Shown here: piece by piece, positions 1-5,597 of the stretch
Numbering within the stretch: the stretch's first letter is position 1
Layout: each line of letters starts with the position of its first letter
NCBI GenBank assembly: GCA_003527555.1
Contig: DPWT01000065.1
Span: 1 to 5,597 of the forward strand
Reading direction: 5' to 3'
Origin: Verrucomicrobiales bacterium
GTDB taxonomy: Bacteria > Verrucomicrobiota > Verrucomicrobiia > Verrucomicrobiales > Akkermansiaceae
DNA: 5,597 nt
Made by a program: the position numbers and the translations under genes
The notes under the pieces: generated by a model
What the model was told of the DNA's origin: nothing
Databases searched by the model: none
Seen by the model: only the letters and a program-made list of their open reading frames with translations

Positions 1-12
1 CTAACTATACCG

Positions 13-1158
13 ATGAAACGATTTGTTATAAAATGTGCTTTATTTTCCCTGCCGCTCACGGTGCTGTTTGTTCCGGGGCTGGTTCACCTTGAGCAGCACA
101 GTGAGTTGGAGTCTATTGAAGAAATGGCTAGGCGTAGTCAGAAAAATGGTGATCTGATTGGTCTGGCATACACGGACCCGATGCATTTGGTGAAGCAGTC
201 TGTGTTGAAAATGCGTCAACCTGAAACTGTTGCATTGGGCACATCACGTGTGCTTCCATTTCGAGATTTTTGTTTTACAAATCCCGAATCCTTTTACAAT
301 TGTGGACGGGCTGTGGGCAAACTAAAGGATTTCAGTGCTTTCGTTTCTGCTTTTCCTGGTAAAAAACCAAAAGTCATCATTCTTGGTTTGGATCAGGATT
401 TTTTCAATGTGGAGGATGAAGATCTTGTCAAGATGCCCAGATCTTATTCGTATAATAACACCTCATACGGCACTAAGCTAGTCAAAGGAAGCAAGGCTTT
501 TTTTGAAGCTTGTAAGGATGGGAAGGTGGAGACCGGGGATCCAACCGAAGGAGGCCAGACTTTCATCGGGAGAAACGCACGTCTTTACCATGCGGGATAC
601 CGTGCCGACGGAAGTTACTGCTGCGGGAGAATCATGCGACAGGTAGGGGAGGCGGGCGATTATGGGTTTGAAACGACGATTCACCGGATTGACAAAGGTA
701 AAGGGAGATTCGCTCCTGCGAGTCAAATTCATCAGGACGCTATAAGCGAGGTAGCCAAATTCTTGAAACAATGCAGGGAATTGGATATACATGTTGTGGC
801 ATTCTTGCCTCCATACGCGAGTAAGGTGTATGAACGATTTAATGAAGATGCCTCTGCTTACCCCTATGTGTTTGATTTACATCGCCAACTCGAGCCAGTG
901 TTCGAGGCAGAGGGAATAGTGTGCATGGATTATTCAGACATTGGCAGCCTTGGTGCGAATGATTTTGAAACCACGGATGGGTTCCATGGTTCGGAGGTCT
1001 GCTATCTCAAGCTGTTAAAAAACCTAGCAGCCAAGGACACCGTTTTAGCATCGTTCGTGAACCTCGAGTTTCTGGACCATTATATCAAGAATTCCTACAG
1101 TGCGCGGCAGATTATGATGGAATTACCGGAAGCCGATCCACGAGAGCCTAACCGGTAA
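13..1158 (+). CDS. Predicted exported or membrane-anchored SGNH-hydrolase-like protein of unknown substrate
   Basis: I do not recognise a named gene. The 381-residue product begins with a short basic stretch (MKRFVIK) and a hydrophobic segment at about residues 8-24. This suggests an uncleaved signal anchor or signal peptide, with the rest outside the cytoplasm. GTSR at 76-79 follows a hydrophobic strand and would supply the SGNH nucleophile Ser78. FYNCGRAVG at 94-102 fits the next conserved block, a strand VIILGLD at 121-127 follows, and DGFH at 322-325 matches the C-terminal Asp-x-x-His catalytic motif. Such proteins often accompany MBOAT O-acyltransferases and modify surface polysaccharides (AlgX/AlgJ/DltD-like); that role here is inference. 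No Shine-Dalgarno site precedes the ATG. The frame stays open to base 1, so the start could lie further upstream, but the signal-like N-terminus favours this ATG. A TAA at 2-4 in another frame could end a preceding co-transcribed gene. It converges on the Pse operon. Confidence 0.72.
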   Translation: MKRFVIKCALFSLPLTVLFVPGLVHLEQHSELESIEEMARRSQKNGDLIGLAYTDPMHLVKQSVLKMRQPETVALGTSRVLPFRDFCFTNPESFYNCGRAVGKLKDFSAFVSAFPGKKPKVIILGLDQDFFNVEDEDLVKMPRSYSYNNTSYGTKLVKGSKAFFEACKDGKVETGDPTEGGQTFIGRNARLYHAGYRADGSYCCGRIMRQVGEAGDYGFETTIHRIDKGKGRFAPASQIHQDAISEVAKFLKQCRELDIHVVAFLPPYASKVYERFNEDASAYPYVFDLHRQLEPVFEAEGIVCMDYSDIGSLGANDFETTDGFHGSEVCYLKLLKNLAAKDTVLASFVNLEFLDHYIKNSYSARQIMMELPEADPREPNR

Positions 1159-1170
1159 GAGGTGCGTGGG

Positions 1171-2220
1171 CTATTCGAAAAGCTGCCAGTCGAGAGGTGT
1201 GCCGAACGCGATGGGTTGCGTTGCTTTTTTTCCCAGAATTTCGTTGAGGTGCTTTGGTGCAAGACCATGGCCTGGACGAATTGACCGGATGTTTTCTAAT
1301 GTAAGTTTTTCTCCAGCGGCGATGTCTTTCACTGCGAAAAGGGAACGGCGGAACTGGCGTGAAGCTTCCTGTGATGGCGTGATTTCGTATGATGGCGTGC
1401 CGATAGATGCTTGTGCGTCACGAACCGAATGAACCATTGATGCGAACTCGTCAGGTTCGAGGGAAAAGTGCGAATCTGGGCCGCCTTCGCTACGTTTGAG
1501 CGTGAAATGTTTTTCGATAATTGTGGCGCCCAGCATTGTGGCAGCAACAGGGATGGTGGTCCCTAAGGTATGGTCAGACAGACCGGCAGGACAAGCATGA
1601 CGCAAACTCAGGTCATTGATAGTGGATAAATTCATCTCCTCTACTGGTGCTGGATAAGCACTCACACACTTCAGTAAAGCCAACTGTTTACAGCCGTTGT
1701 TTCTAGCCACTTGAACCGCCTCGGCTATTTCTTCCTCACTCGCCATGCCTGTTGACATGATCATCGGCTTACCTGTCACTGCGCATCGTGCGATCAGACC
1801 ATGGTCGACCAGCTCAAATGATGCGATTTTATAGGCTGGCGTGCCGAGCTTTTCGAGTAAATCAACGGCGCTGTTATCAAACGGTGAAGAAAAGCAATGA
1901 ATGCCCAGGGATTTGGCTTCCTCAAACAGTGCTTCATGCCATTCCCACGGAAGGAAAGCCTCCTTGTAAAGGTCGTAAAGGCGCCGTCCTTCCCAAGCCG
2001 TACCGTGCCCAATCATGAACGGTTCGGCATCGCAATCGATAGTTAATGTATCTGCGCGGTAAGTCTGCAGTTTGATAGCATCCGCGCCTGATTCTTTCGC
2101 TATTCGGATCAATGCTAGAGCGTTTTCAAGCTTGTGACCGTGGTTGGCGGATAGTTCCGCAATGATATAGCAAGGGTGACCGGGGCCGATGGCTCTGCCA
2201 GCTATTTCGAAGGTATTCAT
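1171..2220 (-). CDS. pseI: Pseudaminic acid synthase (NeuB family)
   Basis: This enzyme condenses 2,4-diacetamido-2,4,6-trideoxy-L-altrose with phosphoenolpyruvate to give pseudaminic acid in the cytoplasm. The 349-residue length is normal for the family. The NeuB-type TIM barrel shows IAELSANHG at about 19-28, DAIKLQTY at 47-54, FSSPFD at 110-115, KIASFE at 131-136, STGMA at 156-160 and GLSDHT at 213-218. EKHFTLKR at 236-243 follows. His217 and His238 match the metal-binding histidines of NeuB. The GGPDSHFSLEPDEF stretch (246-259) is the PseI-type version rather than the sialic or legionaminic one. A C-terminal SAF/antifreeze-like domain covers about 290-349 (RRSLFAVKDI, then IRPGHGLAP). The ATG overlaps the previous gene's TGA as ATGA, and no Shine-Dalgarno sequence is visible, so translation is probably coupled. 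It is the last gene of the operon and ends 12 bp from the convergent neighbour. Confidence 0.95.
   Translation of the reverse strand: MNTFEIAGRAIGPGHPCYIIAELSANHGHKLENALALIRIAKESGADAIKLQTYRADTLTIDCDAEPFMIGHGTAWEGRRLYDLYKEAFLPWEWHEALFEEAKSLGIHCFSSPFDNSAVDLLEKLGTPAYKIASFELVDHGLIARCAVTGKPMIMSTGMASEEEIAEAVQVARNNGCKQLALLKCVSAYPAPVEEMNLSTINDLSLRHACPAGLSDHTLGTTIPVAATMLGATIIEKHFTLKRSEGGPDSHFSLEPDEFASMVHSVRDAQASIGTPSYEITPSQEASRQFRRSLFAVKDIAAGEKLTLENIRSIRPGHGLAPKHLNEILGKKATQPIAFGTPLDWQLFE
1201..1231 (+). terminator. Possible rho-independent terminator for the plus-strand gene, inside the 3' end of pseI
   Basis: AACGC at 1205-1209 can pair with GCGTT at 1218-1222 across an 8-base loop. GC at 1201-1202 can extend the stem with GC at 1223-1224 across a 2-base bulge. 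Seven T follow directly at 1225-1231. It lies about 43 bp past the plus-strand stop and would act only on plus-strand transcripts. The stem is short, and the T run is also codons of pseI (Lys-Lys region on the other strand), so chance is a real possibility. Confidence 0.28.
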
Positions 2221-3704
2221 AAAAGTTTATAATCGAGCCGCATTCTGACACGGTTGGGATAATTGGGTGAAGGATAATCTTTATAATTAGCACGTTCAAA
2301 GGCCCTGTGAGATGCCTTGTTTTCCGGTTTAATCCATGCGGTAATGACTTGGCTGGAGTGTGCTTTGAAAAAACGGGCTGCGCTTAGGCTAAGAATGATA
2401 GGGGCCAGCCCTAAGCCACGTGATTTTGGTGCTAGGCTGATTGAAATGATGGTTTCTCCTTTGGTTTCGGCATCAATGTTAAACCTAATCACACCGTGCG
2501 GGATGCCTTCTATAGATTCAACGACGAGCATGATTGTATATTTAGACGCGAGCTGTTTAGTCAGCCATGTGATGTGATTTTTCCAGGAAATGGGTTTGGA
2601 ATCGAATGATGCGGCGCGTGTGTCTGGGTCATTGGCCCATTCCCATAGGATTGCGGCATCATTCTCATCTGCTGCCCTGAGTTGTAATCGAGGCAGGTTC
2701 ATCTCGTCACAAATTCTGCCACAACCTAGACCATCCACTAGAGTCGCTGCGTTTTTCGATAGAGATGATCTTTTTTTCGAATCCTCCATCAGTGTTAGGA
2801 GTGTGCCAGCTTGGAGTTCGTGAGTGGGGTGCGCTGATCCTAAAAAGAGAGCCGCGTTTTTAGCGATGAGTGCGTCACGGACTTGTTGCTGGTTATCAGC
2901 AGTCAAATAGACGGCCATGGGAGTGCCAAAATGAGCGATCTCAAGAGAAGTCACGCTGGGGGAGCAGATCACGGTGTCAGCCCAGAGGTAATATTCCGCC
3001 ATGCTAGAAGCAGGGTGAACGATCTCTACGGCATCATGTGATAGCTGATGGGTTTTACCATCTTCTGGATAACTGGGGCCCAGCAGAATATGACATCGCG
3101 TCTGCCCTCCAAGCAGTCCGCTCTCAATCATGCTATTCACGATGAAAAATCCAGCCTCGCTCGGGTCTGAGCCGCCCATGGACACGAGAATGTTTTTTGC
3201 TGAGGGTGTTGCGGAATGTGCGTGTTGGCTCTGTAGCTCATTTCTCAACAAGATATAATCTGGGCCAGCGAGAATCTTGGCGCCGCAATCAGTATCCGTA
3301 TAATCAGCGGTGGCTTCTATATTAGCGTGGATGATGAGGTCTGGTTGGTGAAAATCATCTTGCCCGTGGTCGGATATGACGGCTATTCGGGTTTTTTTAG
3401 ATGTGATGAGTTGTTTCTGAAAGTCTCTGGCTAAATCATAACCATCGATGAGCAACCAGCGGGGAGGAGACACTGCAAGGCATTCAGAAAATGTGCTGGC
3501 ACAGTCGTCAGGTAGGATTTGAATCTGGCAATGCTCATCTTCTAACCGTTTCTTGAGAGCGTCAGGTAAGTGGGTGCTGAAGTAAAGACAGCTTCCGCCT
3601 CGTGATATCCACTCCTGAGCCAGTGCGAGGGTGCGCATGACGTGGCCGGTGCCGCCTTCGCGTGAGGCATCTGCACGTATAGCAAGGAGAGGGCCGGTCT
3701 GCAT
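2217..3704 (-). CDS. pseG: Bifunctional PseG-PseH-like fusion: UDP-sugar hydrolase plus GNAT acetyltransferase
   Basis: Two domains lie in one 495-residue product. Residues about 5-335 are PseG, the inverting hydrolase that releases UDP from UDP-2,4-diacetamido-2,4,6-trideoxy-L-altrose. RADASREGGTGHVMR at 10-24 carries the expected catalytic His (His21). Further family blocks are LIDGYDL (85-91), ISDHG (110-114), LLRNEL (152-157), VSMGGSDP (174-181), SPSVTSLEIA (248-257) and the nucleotide-site TADNQQQV (268-275). Residues about 341-492 are a GNAT domain with the acetyl-CoA loop RGLGLA (429-434) and the C-terminal PENKASHRAF block (460-469). By position and pathway it should be the PseH-type 4-N-acetyltransferase. 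PseG alone is usually much shorter, so this is a real fusion with no stop or frameshift between domains. I chose the ATG at 3704, 5 bp after the pseF stop. A TTG at 3713, overlapping that stop as TTGA, would add three residues. Neither start has a visible ribosome-binding site. The stop overlaps the pseI ATG. Confidence 0.92.
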   Translation of the reverse strand: MQTGPLLAIRADASREGGTGHVMRTLALAQEWISRGGSCLYFSTHLPDALKKRLEDEHCQIQILPDDCASTFSECLAVSPPRWLLIDGYDLARDFQKQLITSKKTRIAVISDHGQDDFHQPDLIIHANIEATADYTDTDCGAKILAGPDYILLRNELQSQHAHSATPSAKNILVSMGGSDPSEAGFFIVNSMIESGLLGGQTRCHILLGPSYPEDGKTHQLSHDAVEIVHPASSMAEYYLWADTVICSPSVTSLEIAHFGTPMAVYLTADNQQQVRDALIAKNAALFLGSAHPTHELQAGTLLTLMEDSKKRSSLSKNAATLVDGLGCGRICDEMNLPRLQLRAADENDAAILWEWANDPDTRAASFDSKPISWKNHITWLTKQLASKYTIMLVVESIEGIPHGVIRFNIDAETKGETIISISLAPKSRGLGLAPIILSLSAARFFKAHSSQVITAWIKPENKASHRAFERANYKDYPSPNYPNRVRMRLDYKLL

Positions 3705-3709
3705 GAGTT

Positions 3710-4411
3710 TCAAGTAGATCGTTTTTCTAGCAGCTCATGGGCCAGCTCTGCACAGTGCCAGTCCTCTTCGGTATCGATATCTTGCACGCGCTCACGAGGG
3801 ATGATCACTGGTGCGGATTTTCCAGAGAAAAAACCAGATTGATCGAACAAGCTGTCGCGGCGGAACCAGTAGAATTGCCCTGCGTCGTGATAGCACTCCG
3901 GTAGATCCTGCGAGCGGGTATTTTCATGCTCAGGGTGCAGCATCTGGACTCGGTTCATATCCGAGATGGTGAGAGCCCTTTGGATAGGAAAAGGGAAGCT
4001 GGTCACGCTGAGTGCGAAGTCGAGATCGTCGCTCTGTGTGAGCCTGTCTTGACCAGCTTGAATCATATCAGCAGTTGTAAAAGGCGCTGTGGCATAGATG
4101 CAGCAGCCTAGGGTGATTTTTTCTCCTGAAATCAGCTCCATTGCTTCTACTGCATGTTGCAATACGGGAAAGGTCGGGGTGAAGTCGTCGGCTAGCTCAG
4201 TCGGACGCGTGAAGGGTGTTTTAGCACCACACTCGCGCGCGACTTGAGCGATTTCCTCACAGTCGGTAGATACGATAATCTTGTCAAAGCAGCCGCTTTG
4301 TATGGCCGCATCAATGCTCCATGCGATCATGGGTTTGCCTCGAAAATGACGGATATTTTTTCTGGGGATTCTCTTGCTGCCTCCTCGGGCTGGGATGATG
4401 GCGAGACGCAT
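3710..4411 (-). CDS. pseF: Pseudaminic acid cytidylyltransferase (CMP-Pse synthetase)
   Basis: This enzyme activates pseudaminic acid with CTP to CMP-pseudaminic acid, the donor for glycosyltransferases, and acts in the cytoplasm. The 233-residue length is normal for the family. The N-terminus IIPARGGSKRIPRKN (5-19) is the CTP-binding signature of CMP-nonulosonate synthetases. RPTELADD (69-76) is the second conserved block. CCIYATAPF (103-111) resembles the L-Y-P-T-A-P strand of PseF. DAGQFYWFRRDSLF (176-189) is the PseF-type substrate block, and QDIDTEEDW (210-218) carries the C-terminal metal-binding acidic residues. These last two blocks favour PseF over NeuA or LegF. The ATG lies 7 bp after the pseC stop and the TGA touches the start of the pseG-pseH fusion, so it is an internal operon gene. 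No Shine-Dalgarno sequence precedes it. Confidence 0.95.
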   Translation of the reverse strand: MRLAIIPARGGSKRIPRKNIRHFRGKPMIAWSIDAAIQSGCFDKIIVSTDCEEIAQVARECGAKTPFTRPTELADDFTPTFPVLQHAVEAMELISGEKITLGCCIYATAPFTTADMIQAGQDRLTQSDDLDFALSVTSFPFPIQRALTISDMNRVQMLHPEHENTRSQDLPECYHDAGQFYWFRRDSLFDQSGFFSGKSAPVIIPRERVQDIDTEEDWHCAELAHELLEKRST

Positions 4412-4418
4412 AACTGGA

Positions 4419-5597
4419 TTACGAGGATAGATTGAGGATGGAGGAAATGATGTGATTGACCTGGCTATTAGTTAGATCAGGGTAGAGTGGTATACTCAAG
4501 CAGCGTTCATAGTAGTGCTCAGCCTGTGGGCACTTACCTTCATGATAGCTGTAGGTGTTCCGGTAGTAAGGCTGGAGGTAAACGGGGATGTAGAGAACCT
4601 GAGATCCAACCCCGTTGGCGCGAAGCTCAGCCATAACTTCGGTGCGGGTTTTATTGAGGTGCTCGAAATCGATCAGGAGGGTGTAGATGTGCCACGATAC
4701 GTGATCACGATCTTGCTCGCAGGTCAGTGTAGGGGTCTTAATCCAATCGCGGTTTGTGAATGCCGTATTGTATTTTTCTACGATTTCTCTTCTTCGCTCG
4801 ATGAATTGAGGGAGCCTTTTCAGCTGGCTGAGTCCCAGCGCACACTGGATATCCGTGATGCGATAGTTGTAGCCTAACTGCTGCATTTCGTAATACCATT
4901 GACCTTGCTCGGATAGGGCGGGGGAGTCGCTTCCCAGGCCAGAGAAGTCATTCTGCTCACGCGTCATGCCGTGGGTGCGCAGCTGGCGGGCTTGCGCAGC
5001 AAATGCATCATTATCAGTGACTAAAATCCCGCCCTCTCCGGTGGTGAGAGTCTTGACGGGGTGGAAACTGAACGTGGTTATGTCGGCCCAAGGATGCCCT
5101 CCTTGTCGGTATGCTTTCCCGTCTCTTTCCAATCCTCCCCCTGTGCCATGGCAGGCGTCCTCGATGATGACCGCGCCATGTTCACGCGCAATCTCTGCAA
5201 TGCGCGGCATGTCTGCGGACTGGCCAGCATAGGCCACGGAGATGACCGCCTTGATATCACTCGTCCACATATTTTCTAAAGCGTCCGCACACATGAGGTG
5301 GGTCTGTTGGTCAATGTCGCAAAAATCAGGTGTTGCACCGACAAATGCGGCGCAGTTAGCTGATGATAGAAATGTGTTAGCGCTGGTGATAACACGGTCA
5401 CCCTTACCGATTTCAGCGACAAGCATCGCTAGATGCAGAGCCGCTGTGGCATTACAAACAGCCACGGCATGTTTGGCGCCAACAAATTCAGCGAAGGCTT
5501 TTTCGAATTCGACAACTTTGGGGCCGCAAGTAAGAAAATCGGACTTACGGGCCTCCACTACAGCGGCGACATCATCGCCATTGATTGACTGCTTACC
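4419..5597 (-). CDS. pseC: UDP-4-amino-4,6-dideoxy-N-acetyl-beta-L-altrosamine transaminase (partial, start beyond right edge)
   Basis: This is a PLP-dependent aminotransferase of the DegT/DnrJ/EryC1/StrS fold. It converts the 4-keto UDP-sugar made by PseB into the 4-amino sugar, usually with glutamate as donor. Numbering the 392 visible residues from the window edge, Lys182 in FSFHPVKT is the PLP Schiff-base lysine, matching Lys183 of Helicobacter PseC. Asp147 in IIEDACHGTG should bind the PLP ring nitrogen, CNATAALH (48-55) the phosphate, and GYNYRITD (242-249) the conserved Asn region. A GTG at 5556-5558 could be taken as the start. The frame continues upstream of it to base 5597 as GKQSINGDDVAAV, which is the normal PseC N-terminus, so the gene is 5'-truncated by the window, probably by only a few codons. 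The TAA lies 7 bp before pseF. pseB most likely precedes it off-window. Confidence 0.94.
   Translation of the reverse strand, partial: GKQSINGDDVAAVVEARKSDFLTCGPKVVEFEKAFAEFVGAKHAVAVCNATAALHLAMLVAEIGKGDRVITSANTFLSSANCAAFVGATPDFCDIDQQTHLMCADALENMWTSDIKAVISVAYAGQSADMPRIAEIAREHGAVIIEDACHGTGGGLERDGKAYRQGGHPWADITTFSFHPVKTLTTGEGGILVTDNDAFAAQARQLRTHGMTREQNDFSGLGSDSPALSEQGQWYYEMQQLGYNYRITDIQCALGLSQLKRLPQFIERRREIVEKYNTAFTNRDWIKTPTLTCEQDRDHVSWHIYTLLIDFEHLNKTRTEVMAELRANGVGSQVLYIPVYLQPYYRNTYSYHEGKCPQAEHYYERCLSIPLYPDLTNSQVNHIISSILNLSS

Noticed and set aside
1..12. Promoter or ribosome-binding site for the plus-strand gene
   Set aside because: Only 12 bases precede the ATG; no Shine-Dalgarno core is present and there is too little sequence to judge a promoter.
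1138..1172. Short inverted pairs around the convergent junction (CCACG with CGTGG; AGCC with GGCT)
   Set aside because: The stems are 4-5 bp with large loops and no following T run on either strand, so they do not support a bidirectional terminator.
1166..1432. Plus-strand open frame of 88 codons antisense to pseI
   Set aside because: It lies wholly inside the well-supported pseI gene, has no recognisable motif and looks like a shadow frame. The same holds for the other antisense or alternative frames at 478-792, 1788-2018, 2317-2823 and 4515-5279.
1171..2220. Sialic acid (NeuB) or legionaminic acid synthase as the identity of the synthase
   Set aside because: The GGPDSHFSLEPDEF block and the surrounding pseC, pseF and pseG genes fit the pseudaminic acid branch better.
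2921..2970. Loss of the glycine-rich nucleotide loop in the PseG half (SPSVTSLEIA instead of a Gly-Gly-Ser/Thr form)
   Set aside because: PseG proteins vary here, and epsilonproteobacterial forms as I recall them also lack the glycines. The Glu and the DNQ block are kept, so inactivation is not indicated.

Overview
The window holds most of a pseudaminic acid (Pse) biosynthesis operon on the minus strand. A single convergent plus-strand gene for a predicted exported SGNH-like protein lies at the left. Pse is a nonulosonic acid that bacteria put on flagellins, pili, capsules or O-antigens. The mid-range base composition, the bacterial Pse enzyme set and the absence of any Shine-Dalgarno-like sequence at the visible starts indicate a bacterium, probably Gram-negative and from a lineage that relies little on Shine-Dalgarno initiation. 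The sequence alone does not support a genus or phylum.

Layout: positions 13-1158 (+) encode a 381-residue protein with an N-terminal membrane anchor or signal and an SGNH-type Ser/Asp-His pattern. Twelve bases separate its stop from the end of the minus-strand operon. Read in the direction of transcription, right to left, the operon is: pseC aminotransferase (cut by the right edge, frame open to base 5597), pseF CMP-Pse synthetase (4411-3710), a pseG-pseH-like fusion (3704 or 3713 to 2217) and pseI synthase (2220-1171). The gaps are 7 bp, about 5 bp (or a 4-bp overlap) and a 4-bp ATGA overlap, so these genes are almost certainly one transcript. Its promoter and probably pseB lie beyond the right edge.

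How the genes work together: PseB (not seen) would make the 4-keto-L-altro UDP-sugar. PseC aminates C4, the GNAT half of the fusion acetylates the 4-amine, the PseG half removes UDP, PseI condenses the freed sugar with phosphoenolpyruvate to give Pse, and PseF activates it to CMP-Pse. Every step after PseB is therefore present. No Pse transferase or acceptor protein is in the window. The plus-strand protein might act on surface glycans, but its link to Pse is only suggested by position.

The window is almost entirely coding. No RNA genes, mobile elements, CRISPR arrays or long repeats were seen. I see no clearly undescribed system. The points most worth checking are the two-enzyme fusion, the uncharacterised SGNH-like neighbour, the misleading internal GTG start of pseC and the consistent lack of Shine-Dalgarno sites.
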